From positions 113,351,316-113,415,315 of the forward strand of contig NC_089222.1 in the NCBI RefSeq assembly GCF_963924675.1: DNA of 64,000 bases, written 5' to 3'. The stretch's first letter is position 1, and each line of letters opens with the position of its first letter. Below the pieces are notes generated by a model, which was not told the DNA's origin, ran no database searches, and worked only from the letters and a program-made list of their open reading frames with translations. Source of the DNA: Phocoena phocoena (lineage: Eukaryota > Chordata > Mammalia > Artiodactyla > Phocoenidae). Of the stretch, positions 12,262-24,420 are shown one piece after another. The position numbers and the translations under genes were made by a program.

Positions 12262-12632
12262 TTCTTTGGACTGAATTGTGTTCTCCCAAAATTCATGTAT
12301 GGAAACCCTAAACATTTGAAGATAGTGTCTTTAAAGAGGTAGTTAAGTTAAAATGGGATCATTAGGGCCAGTCTTAATCCAATAGGACTGGTGTCTTTAT
12401 AAGAAGAGATTATGACACAGACAAACACAGAGGGGAGATCATGTGAAGACAGAGGAAGAAGAGAGCCATCTGCAAGCCAAAGAGAGAGACCTCAAAAAAA
12501 CACAAAAACTCTGTGGACATCTTGATCTCTGACTTCTAGACTAGAATTTATTTTCTTTAGAAAATAAATTTCTGTTGGTTAAACCACCTAGTCTGTGGTA
12601 CATTTTTACGGCAGCCCTAGCAAACAAATACA
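12262..12632 (+). mobile_element. Solo MaLR LTR (MLT1/MST-like)
   Basis: The pattern of an ERVL-MaLR long terminal repeat is clear: 'GGACTGAATTGTGTTCTCCC' head, 'CTTTATAAGAAGAG' TATA-like area (TATAAG 12398-12403), 'ATGTGAAGACAGAGGAAGAAG', 'CTTGATCTCTGACTTCTAGA', an AATAAA polyadenylation signal at 12563-12568 and the 'GTCTGTGGTACATTTTTACGGC' end. No internal retroviral sequence lies next to it, so it is a solo LTR. Divergence from the remembered consensus suggests an ancient insertion. Confidence 0.82.
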
Positions 12633-13599
12633 GTATTTCACCCATATTTGTTTCCTTATTATGCTGTATTAATATTAGACAACTCTTAGGATTGGTTTAA
12701 ATTGTGACATATCTTTTGTCTTGCTCAAATACAGTGTTTTCTTTTTGGCTGAAATAGTTTTTTTGTTTGTTTGTTTATGAGGTCAAAATTCAAAGACTTT
12801 TTTTTCTTATGTTTCCATTTCTCTGAAGTCAGTGACTTTGTTATTCATTTCTTTAAATAAGCTTATGTTGGCAATAAAATCAAGAAGTAGAAATCTAAAT
12901 TGTCATGCAGTGCCCCTAGGAATATCTAAATCAGTTGTGAAACAATCAAATTCCTTTTCTTTGCAATACAGAGAATAAGATTTGTATGCTTTCTAATGGA
13001 GCCCCAAGTAATGTCAGAATGAAACAATTTTATTTTGCATTAGGGTTCTTTCCTTTAAAGCAGAACTCTTATTTCTTAAGATAATTCATTTAATCATTGT
13101 GGCAAAGGCAATATATCACAGAGTTTTCAACATTACATTAAACAGATAATCAATAGTTTGAGACAATAAAATAAAATGTTTTCAGCTTTATTAAACTTTG
13201 GGGGCATGTGGAGAGCAACTGGGAAGTAAAATAGCATTAAAAGTCAGTTAACATAGCTATTATTGCACAGTGTGTCTGATTCATCACTTAGCATGGGGCT
13301 TCTGTGGTTATTCAGGTGAAATCAGATTGAAAAACAGCCCCACACACAAAAAAGAAGGTAGAGCTAGCTAAAATATTTAATTCATCAATTTCCAGAGAAT
13401 AAGCAATAATTAACTTTTGTATCAATGTACCATGCTTCATATTTTAATATTTTTCATTCTATTTAAATGCATTTATCTCTCTTAGAATTAATTTTTTAAT
13501 ACAGTATAGACTATTGAGTCCAACAAATCACTGAAAAAGCAAGTGAAATTTGGGTTGAAATATAGACAATTAAAAGGCCTTGGTATATAAGATAGTATG
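12633..13599. other. AT-rich intergenic sequence
   Basis: No gene, RNA gene or named repeat is recognised. Confidence 0.5.
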
Positions 13600-13770
13600 T
13601 TTAGTACTTTTTATGCATGAATGTATTTAGTTCTCATAGCAACATAGCTAGGGTTATTTGACAATTGAGAAAAATGAGGCTTAGATGGCATGTCTCACCC
13701 AAGCTCAGCCAGAAAGGGGACTGGTACCAGTAAAAATAAGCACTCTATTAAGGCAGATGATACTAGAATC
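13600..13770 (-). mobile_element. MIR SINE fragment, antisense
   Basis: The block carries the reverse MIR pattern: 'TTTAGTTCTCATAGCAACATAG' then 'GAGAAAAATGAGGCTTAGATGG' then 'ACCCAAGCTCAGCCAGAAAG', the usual 'cccaaggtcacacagc' position. MIRs are ancient mammal-wide tRNA-derived SINEs. It is degraded, with approximate edges. Confidence 0.7.
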
Positions 13771-14659
13771 TCTCTGTTATCAATTAGTCAGAATGTTGAA
13801 TCAACAAACTTTTTTGGTAGCTAACTAGAAGTCCATTCAAAGCAATACTTTTACAACAAAGTTGAACTTAGTTTTATAATGCAAACTTTGGTGGCCAATC
13901 ATCGATCATCCCCATCCAAACGGTATGTCCCTTGGTGCCTTGCTCATCATCAGAAGCTGTTCTAACTGGGAGAAAAGAAACTATCAATGAAAACATGTCA
14001 TATAATTTCAGTTTACTTTTCTCACTCCCCTACTAAGACTTTTAGGTCATAAGCCATAGATATAACAAATATGCCCTGAATTCCTGGGGCAATAAATTCT
14101 CCTGGGTCTTTATCCCCAATGCCTATACTGGACCTGACACATATTACTTATCACTTGTTTAAACAAATTAATAGTAAATATTTGAAACCACCGACAAAAA
14201 TTTCAGACAGCAAGATAAATTCTGTAAATAACACAATGTTAAGGGAAGAGAAATTCCAGAGAGAATTTCCAGATGCTTTGAATTCCCCGAACATCAATAG
14301 TACTGGGTCAACTTCATTAACTTTCTTAAAAGAGTAGAATTTTTAGAGATGGATTGCACCTTGGAGTCCATACAGCTTAACCTCTGCCTGCCTTGATAGG
14401 ATGCCTAAAGAGGATGCACATGAAGAGAGTAACTGCAGTTGGGAGAACTACTGAAGCCAGTTTCGGTGACGGCAGAGTGAAGAATTAGGACAAAATGCTG
14501 TTGCATTGGAGTCTTAACTCTACCGTCTCTCTGCACTGCAAATTAAAACCCAATGTTACAGCCCAAGGTAAAAGAAAAGGGAGGCTGAGAGTCTATGGTA
14601 GGGAAGCCCGTAAGACAGGATCATTGGATGTATCTTATGTTGTTCAAAGGATTGGAGTT
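13771..14659. other. Intergenic sequence
   Basis: No gene or named repeat is seen; plus-strand frames at 14119-14337 and 14495-14683 have no domain or exon context. Confidence 0.45.
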
Positions 14660-14855
14660 GAGAGTAGATATTCCCAAGTTTGAATCCTAACTTCGACACC
14701 CACCAGCTATGAGTCTCAGTTTATTCATCTGCAAAATAGACATAAAAATTCCTAGTTCATGAAATGTAAAAATTAAATTATGTTATGCCAATATGTTATG
14801 TGCTAAATGAATTATAGCTATTTGTTCATTCTCTACCTAATTCCAAAATTATTTG
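14660..14855 (+). mobile_element. MIR SINE
   Basis: A sense MIR: 'GAATCCTAACTTCGACACCC', 'CAGCTATGAGTCTCAGTTTATTC', 'CATCTGCAAAATAGACATAAAAATTCC' (core region) and 'TGTGCTAAATGAATTATAGC' (3' part), all at the expected spacing. The 'cttgggcaag' portion of the usual consensus is missing. Confidence 0.8.
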
Positions 14856-15524
14856 AGTTATGACAGGTATTGTCCTCTTTATTATTACTGTGATTGTTAT
14901 CATTGTCTTTAGGCAGCAATAGTAAAGATCACCTAAGTGATAGTGCTGGAGGTACTACGCATGAACAAATAAAACCTTATGTAAATAAAATTCAATATTC
15001 ACCTGTATCTGGAAAGCTCAGAGGAAATCTTATTATTACACTAGAATTCTGTGTGATGATGCCCACACTTGGTCTGCACTTAATTGAATAAATGTTTTTG
15101 AAGGTTTTATTTTTTCAATGTTGACTACCATAGGCATGAAATTTATGAAGGTTTTCACACTATCTGTCTTTGTCATTCTGTGAAAGATTTCTAAAATTCC
15201 TGGCTGGCCTTTACTCCAAGATCACAGAACAGAATGAGTAACCCTATAACCCTGGTCTTATTAGCATCATGTTAGTATAAGTAAATTAACTGTCCCAGAG
15301 TCATATTATTTATGCATAATATTAATCTAAAACTATAATTCTTTAGGAATAACTCTTTCTCACCAATAATCTATCATGCTTAAAAGAAATTGGCATCTGA
15401 TTATGCCTCTACCACAAACTATATCTTTTACTATAATGTCTCTTAACTTTTCTACCCAATATCAAGTTCTCCTCTTTAATTCATTCTTACATTAGTGTCA
15501 GATGAATCTTTTAAAACATTAATT

Positions 15525-15715
15525 TTTCTTTCAAGACAAAACTCAAATATCACCTATTCTGGAGGCCTTATTGTAATTTCTCTGGTTTAGTTGTGCATAT
15601 TTATATGTATCTGTTATTATATCTTATAGGTTATATTGCAGTAATTTATTTTAGACTACTCTTTAACATTGCTGGGCCTGTGCATGAAATGTTTATAGAT
15701 AATGTGTATAAGTCT
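15525..15715 (+). mobile_element. L2 LINE 3' fragment
   Basis: 'TCAAGACAAAACTCAAATATCACC' followed by 'GGAGGCCTTATTGTAATTTCTCTGG' matches the well-known L2 3' region (protein block KTQLKCHL...EAFP). It is degraded and old. A second shorter L2-like block may lie at about 15880-15985. Confidence 0.6.
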
Positions 15716-15989
15716 CCCAAATAGTCAATATCTCCCACTTCTGAGTGCAAAATCAATAATTTTTTACTGTCTTGAAAATCAATAAAATTCTGACCCTATT
15801 AATCATACTCAATCTAGACTCATCTCTGCCCCCAGTTTTACCATGCTCATATGGTAAAAAATTTGGTCTTTGCCATAGGCTTTCCAGGCTTGTTAATACT
15901 ATCCAAATTTGCATTCTTCTTTGAAACCTAAATCAAGGTCCACATATTGCATGAAACTTTTCCTGACCATCTAACATAGGCTGAGCTGT

Positions 15990-16185
15990 GGCACTGTATA
16001 TGAAAGCTTAGATGCTGCAGTAAGCCTGCTTGAGTTCATAAGTCTTTGATCAGGGCAAGCTTATGAATATGTTTTGATTCAGCTACCATCCATGTAGCCA
16101 GGAATCAGAAGAGTGCCTATCAAATCATAGGGCTGTTGTGATAAAGAAGGTAAAGCACTCAATGAAAGTTAACGATTGTCATTGC
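15990..16185 (+). mobile_element. MIR SINE
   Basis: A sense MIR with the 3' half best kept: 'CATAGGGCTGTTGTGATAAAGAAGG' then 'AAAGCACTCAATGAAAGTTAACGATTGTC'. The tRNA-like head around 15995-16060 is more diverged. Confidence 0.7.
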
Positions 16186-16230
16186 ACAGAATATATGAAT
16201 TTAACACATAATAACAGAGTATTTTCCCGT

Positions 16231-16305
16231 TCTAAACCAATTATTTTTGTCTCATTCTAAACCAGTTATTTTTTTCTCATTCTAAACCAATTATTTTTTT
16301 CCTAG
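16231..16305 (+). repeat. 25-bp tandem repeat, three copies
   Basis: The unit TCTAAACCAATTATTTTTGT plus CTCAT occurs at 16231-16255, 16256-16280 and 16281-16305 with exact 25-base spacing. Copy 2 has A to G at one position, copies 2 and 3 replace the G after the T run, and copy 3 diverges in its last bases. There is no spacer sequence, so it is a small minisatellite and not a CRISPR array. Confidence 0.95.
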
Positions 16306-17446
16306 TAAGTTTGTGAGCATTTCGAGGACATAAATTTACACTTTCTTTGTATACTTCACATTACAAAAAATTCATTCTACTCAGCACATTTTTTTTTTTT
16401 TTTGCTGTCAGTGAATTAAAATGTTTCATAAGGTAACTGCTTAATCCTTTTAATATTTTGAAAGTGATTTGCAAAGTCATTACTTTACTCATTCACCATG
16501 TATTTACTAAGACCTCAAAGCTTTTGCTAGATAGACTCTTCAAAGTTATTGATTTGGATTCTATTCTAACACAGTTTGTGGTAACATTTGTAAGCATAAG
16601 TCACTTGTTTCCCAAGAATGTGTATGTATCTTCTAACTGCATTCGTCACTGCAATTTTAAGAGGCATAATATTCTGAGACAGCACAAACCAGTGTTCATT
16701 TCTCTTTATTTTTTCAGCAATAATCACAGGGTTACCCAGTGAAACATTTTTAAATTAAATTCTATATAGTATTTGCTGGCAAGCTTCAAGGGATCAACAT
16801 GAAAAATGTAGGTGCTTTGTTAAAAGTAGGATTTTAATAAAATGTACAAAGTAAGGAAATTAAAATAAGAAAAATGATTTAGTGAAAACCTCTTCTTTCA
16901 CTACCAGCTCAGGTGATTTTCTATTACTAGTACTCAGAAAAAAAAAAGCAAAAATCAAAAACGTCAATCCAATTGAATATTAAAGGGAATTCTTGATTAA
17001 ATGTTACAGTTAGAAGGAATCTTAAATGTAAAAATATATATTTATATATGTATATATCCTTCTTTTACTATGTCCAATCAATTCATTATTTTATTATTTT
17101 TTAATTTATCCTCAAACAGCTTATTTTAGAGGCTTATTTTGCCACTATTTGTTTTGTATTGCTACACATCTTGCCTCAGTAGAAATTTCACAAAAACCCT
17201 AAACTGGAATTCATATCCAAGCTTAGAGGTTTCAAATTGAAATTCTAAGCACAATCAAGGTCATTTAATGTATTGCTTTGGAAGAAATCCAGAAAAACAT
17301 TTGTCCTTTAGATTTTCTGGAAAATAAGTTACTGAAGAGGTGAAGCAAATAGCTTTAGAATTATAGAAAAATTGTAATTTAGTTTACATACCCAAATCAT
17401 TGACATTTTCAGAAATAAATTTTTAACCTCTAAGATAAAATTTGTA
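16306..17446. other. AT-rich intergenic sequence
   Basis: No gene or named repeat is recognised. The 94-codon frame at 16458-16742 has no domain signature. Confidence 0.5.
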
Positions 17447-17454
17447 ATAGTGAT

Positions 17455-17671
17455 TTTTTTTTGTTTGTTTGTTTAGCGGTACTTGGGCCTCTCACTGCCG
17501 CGGCCCCTCCCGTTGCGGAACACAGGCTCCGGACACGCAGGCCCAGCGGCCATGGCCCACGGGCCCAGCCGCTCCGAGGCATGTGGGATCCTCCCGGACC
17601 GGGGCACGAACCCGTGTCCCCTGCATCGGCAGGCGGACTCCCAACCGCTGCGCCACCAGGGAAGCCCAGTG
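17455..17671 (-). mobile_element. CHR-2-type SINE, antisense, with short TSD
   Basis: A CG-rich SINE reads on the minus strand from GGGCTTCCCTGGTGG through the tRNA-like part to a (TTTG)n/poly-T tail at 17455-17475. ATAGTGAT occurs at both edges (17447-17454 and 17672-17679) and is the probable TSD, though 'AGTGAT' in another register also fits. High CG content retained in the body suggests it is not very old. Confidence 0.93.
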
Positions 17672-17679
17672 ATAGTGAT

Positions 17680-19298
17680 ATTTTTATTATTTGTAGGAAT
17701 GATTCCTTTTTTTTGTCAAACGAAGGCATGCTTCATCTAAAAGTAAATTATTTGGACTTTTTGATTACTATAAATCTATCATGAAAAGCCATCAACATTT
17801 AATGTCATTGCCCTTAACATTCACTTTGAAATTTCCTGAAACTGTATTGGTGCGTTCAGAGCTATTACTTTCTATTATAGCTTACTTTCTTAATTTTAAC
17901 CAGAAGTGTAAAGAATTTAATGACTATTCATATTGGGGTTAGTTTATATAGTCCACAGCTAGTGGAAAATAGTAACTCTTCTTAATAATAAATAGTTCTG
18001 ATCATCATTCCTAAGTGTGAACTATATAGGACTCAATTATTATATTTTCATTCTTAACCTGAAAAATAAATATGCCCAGACCCTTTATTGATAAATAATT
18101 AATCCTATTACAATGACGTGTGGATTGTGGAAACAGCCCTGTAAACCAGGATGCGGAGAACTCTGGCAACGAAGAGGCAATGAATAGAAGAATGTTAATA
18201 TATCAAACAAGATAACCAAAAAAAATGAGAAAACTGAGAGTGAGGACAAAGTTGACAGTAAATAACTATTATGAAACTTTGGATCATATAGAAGTAAAAA
18301 ATAAATGCAGATAGAACTTATAATAATGAGTTGTGTAGCAGGAAAAGTCAGAAGTCTGAGGTAAGAAGACTTTACAACTGAAAGAGAGCTTCTCTCAAAC
18401 ATCACGTTTATTATATTTTTTCTATGTGAACACTGCAGTGCATTTATTGCTATCTAGAACACATTCATATTTCAAAATTATTAAGACAAATGTCATCTTC
18501 CAAGAGCTAAAACAGTATGTCATTTGTATGAGCCTGCTCTTTGGAAGGCTGGGACAGTTAATTCCATCTCATTTGATTTGACTGTGGATCCTAAAGTCAT
18601 CTGCAAAATAAATTGTGGCACAAATTTTTATCACCCACAGGGTAAACCACAGTATGAACACACAGATTAATTAATTAATGGTAGGCTAACAATTCTTGCC
18701 TGTGGCTTAGAAATCTCAGAATTCTAAAAGGGATATAATACTGTGTTCTCCCAGAAAAATAATCTGAGGCTTTTAAACACAGAGACACAGGATTTTTGCT
18801 AGTCATGATATAAGATGATATCATTTAGGTGAAAATTTTAATTGCACCCTTTTTAGATTTTTCTTTGCATTTGTAATTCTGCATGGAAAATTTCTCTTTT
18901 CATTCATCTATGTTCTTTTTTTTGTCCTTATTTTATTTCTTTCTAAAAATTATTTTATGTAAATTTAAAAAATGAGATACTGGCATAAGAAAGCAGGTTT
19001 GAAGATATTTTGAACCCTAAAAATAAGATGCTTAGTAACATTTTTTTAATCCCAGGCAAGTCTACAGAGTTCTTGAATTTTATTCAAGGTTCAAGTTTCT
19101 TGAATTTTATTTCTCATTCTGGCACCAGTTAATCTTGGCTCTAAAGTCAGCTCCTAGGACAGAATGACAGTCTCACATCCCTAAGTTTCTGGTAACTCAG
19201 CAGAGCCACAGGCCAAAGTTCTCTCCCAGGAGAGCAATGGGCCCAGACCCAAATACAGCTGAGGAGATCAATTGTAATGAAGCTACTATTTCTTTTTC
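17680..19298. other. AT-rich intergenic sequence
   Basis: I see nothing nameable. The 106-codon minus frame at 18085-18405 is rich in Leu, Ser and Phe as expected from AT-rich antisense sequence and has no domain. Confidence 0.5.
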
Positions 19299-19312
19299 AG
19301 AACTATTCATTC

Positions 19313-19526
19313 TTTCTTCTTTTTTTTTTTTTTTGTGGTACGCGGGCCTCTCACTGTTGTGGCCTCTCCCGTTGCAGAGCACAGGCTCCGGGCGTGCAGG
19401 CTCAGCGGCCATGGCTCAGGGGCCTAGCTGCTCCGCGGCATGTAGGATCTTCCCAGACCGGGGCACGAACCCGTGTCCCCTGCATCGGCAAGCAGACTCT
19501 CAACCACCGCGCCACCAGCGAAGCCC
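19313..19526 (-). mobile_element. CHR-2-type SINE, antisense, with 14-bp TSD
   Basis: Same family as 17455. The poly-T tail (19319-19334) is at the left and the GGGCTTCGCTGG head at the right (about 19515-19526). AGAACTATTCATTC (19299-19312) and AGAACAATTCAGTC (19527-19540) form a 14-base TSD with two mismatches. Confidence 0.95.
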
Positions 19527-19540
19527 AGAACAATTCAGTC

Positions 19541-22500
19541 TAAAATAAGGAAATGTTTTAACTAAAATCCATGGTCTGCAACATATATTACACCCTAACT
19601 TTTCCTAATCTTTTTGAACAGTACAGGATGAGAAGGACACTAAATTGGGAAATTTCAAAGAATGACTTAATAAATAATTGTTAAATAAATGGATGAATGA
19701 GTGAGTGAGTAAGTGAATGGAATGCTTACATAAGGATGACCACCTAATGCAATTATTCAAGCTGAATTCAGGTGAAAAGTCAAATATATCTTAAAGATCC
19801 TACATAGTTCATTAGAAGGAACCTCAATAGAAAATCCAAAAAACAGTATAATTGTATTCCTGTTATTTTGCCTGCTTATCAACTAAATGAGAAAACATTT
19901 ATCTTCTACTAAAGCAAGATTTCATCTACATGAAGTTGTGTTCACTTCTTACTTTTTATCATTAACACTGAGCAAATATACTCTACCATATCAGGATGAG
20001 ATTATCTAAAATATGATAATCTTAGCCTTAGCAGGATTCAGTTTTGTAATGTTTCTTTTTATGCAGTGCCTTCTGATAACCAGGATTATTTGGAAACTCA
20101 AAGTCACTGAAAAATAGGACATCCACATCTATCCTTATCACTAGAAATTCTATTCTACCATATAAAAGCAAGTTGAAAAATGTCTTCTGCTACCTCTGGA
20201 GACTGGGGCTAGAGGATATAGGAATTAGGGCAGGAGGAAAAGATAAGTAGTAGGTTAAGAGGGATTTTATGTATACCATTTAAAAGATGGTCATTTTTCC
20301 TATGAGTATTTTTATACTAAAAATGACTAGTTTAGTACTGTACTCAGATCCAGAAGCATAATACTTAACTAAGGAATATGTGGTTTGCTTATGTATAAGT
20401 TAAATCTTTTTTCTGAAACAAAGCTATGACATACTTCCTTCTAGTGGTTCATGCTGGATATACCCATCAGAATATCCTGGTTGTTGGTGACCATGACTCT
20501 AGGAGGTTGTGTGCTAGGTAGTTAATGGTCTTACACACACAGAGGCAAAACACAACACATACACACACAAACCCCTCCCCCACACACACACACAAACACC
20601 ATCTGGAGCATAAAGACCCATTGTAATGTAGAGACTTCAGTTAACATTATCCACTGCTGCTAGAGCAAGGTCCATGGTTGTTGTGGGGCATAACACTGAA
20701 TTCCATGACACTTCACCCACATACTCACTGTGATAACACATATATGTGGATGAATCTTGTCCATTTAACAACACGCCAGAGATTCCCATTAGTACTATTA
20801 TGCTTATTATGGTCATTGTTCAATACACATCAGTTGAATGACTATTATGTGTCAGTCAAACATGGTCTGGAGATGCCAAGATATAATATGATTTCAGTCC
20901 TATCTCTTAAAGAGATTTTGCATTTCCATGGGCTGATCTCTCACACAGCCTCTCAATAAATAACTTGTTTTAATTTATAGCCCTGATGATGTTTCCTACT
21001 CCCTTCTCTCATAATTTCTTTGTCCTCAGGCTACTAACTCCTATGATGAAGTCAACATTTCAATGAATCAAAGTATAATTTTACGAAAGAAACACACTGA
21101 CTTCTACAAACTCAAGAACACCCCTGAGCCTAGAATATTAAAATCGCTGATGTTTTAGCTCCATTTCATTGATTACTTTCCATCCTTCAAGTACTTAAAA
21201 AATAAATAAACCTTTAAACATTAAATACCTTACTTCTGAAAGATACAGTTAGACTTTCATGCTTTCATTTTCTTTCTTGCCAATTTGACTACTACAAAAT
21301 TCCTCACAGCCTGTACTAATCCATTTACTGAGAAAAATGAAAACTCTGTAGTTTAAAAAACTATGAAGACTTACTTATATTTATTATGTTCATAAGAATT
21401 TTCATATCTCATAATTGGAAGTTTGAAGCCCCTTTCATAATACTTCCTTGTGAAGTCAGCAAGCAATGAATGAAAGAATGCACGTGTTCTCCCAGCTTGA
21501 CAGAGTGGAATTATAAAAGGAGGAAGGATCACAGTCCTGTGAAGTTTTGTCCTTCTAAAGAATATGAAAAACCTAATAATCAGGGGGATATTGAAACTGA
21601 GATAATAGTCTGACCTGCCCCTCTGGGGTTTTATACAACATTTTAGCCAATCAAGTCAGGTGAGAAATATCTTTTCTATCTGATATAACGTAAGAAGACT
21701 TTTGAAAGACTTATTATGGTTATTTGGTCTTAAAAAAAAGAAATGAGTCTAGAGCATCCAGATACAGAGTATTAGAGTCCTGGCAGAGCGAGGACTTCTT
21801 CATGGCACTGTGGCTCAGCATGGGGTGTCAGAGAACTAGTAGGGTAAGGATGATGTCTGCATGGATGGGGGACAGGACGGCAGAAGTCAAGGGAGATTCA
21901 ATATATATAGGGGATTGAGTTAACTCTATTTATACATATATTTACACATAGAGAAACACACAAACATGTACATACATTTATGTATGTATTATGTGACAAT
22001 AAGAGTCATGACTGAAGAAAATACTGATTTTAGGGTTGAGGCAGAGATGCTGTAAGATCAGACTGACACAAAGAGTTACTCATAGAATGAAGGAGATATG
22101 TTTGTATGCATTTACTTTTACATCTGTAATTATTTACATACTTTCAAAATACCTCCCAACAAAACCTTGTTAATTACAAAGAGGAAAAGAGTAATACAAT
22201 TGAGTAGCTTATCAGGCATCACTTTAATTACTGATTAAAGTTAACATCATCAACAAAGGGACAAGTCAAAGTTATGCACAATTTGATAGTAACTCTCAAA
22301 TGTTTTAGAGGGGAAACATCTTTGTTATGCACTTAAAATTTTCTCTTCAGATGGAGAGTTTTTCAAAACAAAAGTTTTAAAAAAGACAAATACTGAGTAA
22401 ACAAGGAAGGAAAACAAATTCTGCACCTGGAGAATGTAAAACTATAAGACAGCAGGTCAAATTCTGCAGAGGTTAAATTGAGCATTCTCAGGGAACTTTC

Positions 22501-22799
22501 CAAGGTACAAAATGATAACTAACCTCACTTTGACCTTTTTATCTGAAGTCCTCTTTTTTTTTCTACCTGTCTTTTTTTTTTTCTTTTTTTCGATAAGTCT
22601 ATCCTCTTGACAGTAGCTATGAAGTATTTTGCTGGCACCAATCTATTACCCCTGCCCCCATCCATAATTAAGTTTCCCAGAGAGTTAACTTTAACCAATT
22701 TAGATTTTTTATCCTGTCTACATTTGCATATGCTCCAGCTTTGGCCCACATTCTAAATGCATTTGGAGCTGTATCATTTAGCAACTAAGAGTAAGAAAT
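19541..22799. other. Intergenic sequence with CA-rich tract
   Basis: No gene is recognised. It includes a TGAG/TGAA-rich tract near 19687-19715 and an imperfect CA-rich microsatellite at about 20530-20597. Short frames (20678-20959, 21724-21918, 22525-22749) lack domains. Confidence 0.45.
20530..20597 (+). repeat. Imperfect (CA)n microsatellite
   Basis: ACAC runs are interrupted by AGAGGCAAA and CCCCTCCCC. It is a compound, interrupted dinucleotide repeat. Confidence 0.85.
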
Positions 22800-22995
22800 T
22801 TTAAAGGCATATTCCTGTGTTTAAATTCTCTTATGCAGGTCTTCTTAACTACTCTGTGTTTCACTTTATTCATTTATAAAATAAAGTTAATAATATTACT
22901 TCCTCATGCAATTTTAAGAATTAAACCATTTATTATGTTTAAAGTACTTAGAATATTTCCTGAAACGTAAGTATTATTAGAGTATTTGATGTTAT
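22800..22995 (+). mobile_element. MIR SINE
   Basis: A sense MIR pattern: 'GTGTTTAAATTCTC', 'CTTCTTAACTACTCTGTGTTTC', 'TTCATTTATAAAATAAAGTTAATAAT', 'CAATTTTAAGAATTAAACC', 'AAAGTACTTAGAATATTTCC'. It is AT-shifted but the spacing is retained. Confidence 0.75.
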
Positions 22996-23425
22996 TAATA
23001 TCATTTTAATTGCACTGAGATATTCCAGATATTGAATATACTTTAGAAATATCAAAACCTTTGCCACCCTGCATCCTTTATGCACACATGGGAAAGTTCT
23101 AGATTGTAATGACAACTACTTTGGTTGAGGGAAATGGGGTAGAACAGAGAAATTTCATCTCCTCCAGTGTTGGGGAAGATTTTGTCTTTAAAGAGTTGCT
23201 ATTCTTTCTGATAGAATGCATGCTTCCATTGCCAAGACACCAATATCCATCAAAGGCCAAGTAAGTCAAATTTGACATGTTTGGTTCATAATTTTGTCAT
23301 TAATGTCAAATGTCTTGAGACAGATAAATTAATAGTGTTAAACATTTTACTTGCTGATAGCATAGCTAAAGATGAGGTTTCTAGGAATGCACTGCATTAT
23401 AAAAACAGGCGTATGTGATGACACA

Positions 23426-23457
23426 TCTTACTGATGATCCATCTTACTGATGTATTC
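23426..23457 (+). repeat. 16-bp tandem duplication
   Basis: 'CATCTTACTGATGATC' is directly followed by 'CATCTTACTGATGTAT'. This is a short local duplication with no known function. Confidence 0.8.
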
Positions 23458-23613
23458 CCTGGGAATTCAAACCCTTAGAAAAATATTTTGTTTGTGTTTC
23501 TGTTTGTAAAAAAAAAAAAAACAAAAAAATGGAAGAATCCTTACAGGAAAATACTTTGTAATTATGATAACCCCTGCTTATTCAAAACCATATATATACT
23601 TAAAACTAAATGG

Positions 23614-23656
23614 AAAAAAACTATCTATCTCTCTATAGATAGATAGATAGATAGAT

Positions 23657-23695
<39 letters not shown>

Positions 23696-23700
23696 TAGTC
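23614..23700 (+). repeat. GATA/TATC microsatellite flanked by 17-bp direct repeats
   Basis: A CTAT/CTCT head at about 23621-23636 turns into a (GATA)n array to 23697, with TATA interruptions. The strand switch makes a short palindrome at the left junction. The perfect 17-mer TACTTAAAACTAAATGG lies immediately on both sides (23597-23613 and 23701-23717). This suggests the array grew inside a duplicated segment. Confidence 0.93.
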
Positions 23701-23871
23701 TACTTAAAACTAAATGGGAAAGTGAAGATTATCAGTACCCAAAGATAACCACTTTCCATGAGAGTGACAGAACAGGCATAGAAATGTCTATGGTACTTAA
23801 TATTTTCTCTGCTAGAATAGCTTCACTGGTTTGTCTTTACTGTATCTGACTTATGCATTGCCTATATGTTT

Positions 23872-23929
23872 CTTATATTTGTGAAATGTGTTTTATGTAT
23901 CTTATATTTTTGAAATGTGTTTTATGTAT
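23872..23929 (+). repeat. 29-bp tandem duplication
   Basis: Two adjacent 29-base units (23872-23900 and 23901-23929) start with CTTATATTT and end GTGTTTTATGTAT, differing at one base (G versus T at unit position 10). It appears to be a recent local duplication. Confidence 0.93.
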
Positions 23930-24129
23930 CAGAAAACATTGTTTACTATTGTTATCATCAATAATAGTTACAATGCCATGGTGCTGTTACTAATCTTATA
24001 GAACTTTACACTTGTAGCATACACCACTTTAATTCATTATGAAAAATTACAAAAATACAAAATAATATTTAGATAAGATATAAGTAAGAGAAAGAATACT
24101 CAAAAATAAATATTATGTATCCACTCATC

Positions 24130-24420
24130 ATCTTAAGAGAGAGAATACCAATTATCTTGTAAATGCCTGAGATTCCATCCTCAAATTCATCTTCTTCCCT
24201 AAACCTTACCACTACCCCAAATTCTACCATGGTTTTTGTTCTTATCATTGCTTTATTTTTTTTAAATAACTAGTTTAGCTTATCTGTCTGCATATATGAA
24301 AAATATTTATTTTTATACAGTTTGAGCACTAGATGAAAAGAATTTCAAAATATGTGTATGTGTGTATTCTGACAGATTGATTGCTTTGCTTCATTCAAAG
24401 TGCATCTTAAAAATTTTATC
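24130..24420 (-). mobile_element. Ancient L1 (L1ME/HAL1-like), part 1, split by a younger L1
   Basis: The antisense order of an old L1 is legible: 'ACCACTACCCCAAATTCTACC', 'TTCTTATCATTGCTTTA', 'CTGCATATATGAAAAATA' and 'TTGCTTCATTCAAAG...AAATTTTATC'. The consensus continues directly at 30393 with 'ATTTATCTTTGTTAATGCAAG', so the element was one piece before the L1 at 24421 inserted. Degraded; no ORF. Confidence 0.65.
24409..24420. repeat. Probable TSD, left copy, of sense full-length L1
   Basis: AAAAATTTTATC, matched with one mismatch by AAAAAATTTATC at 30393-30404. It is low in complexity, but the break in the host old L1 at the same site supports it. Confidence 0.7.

Noticed and set aside
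12262..12632. Part of a full endogenous retrovirus
   Set aside because: Only one LTR is found and no internal retroviral sequence lies on either side, so it is a solo MaLR LTR.
16231..16305. CRISPR-like direct repeats
   Set aside because: Copies are adjacent with no spacers, the host is a mammal, and the unit is AT-rich slippage DNA.
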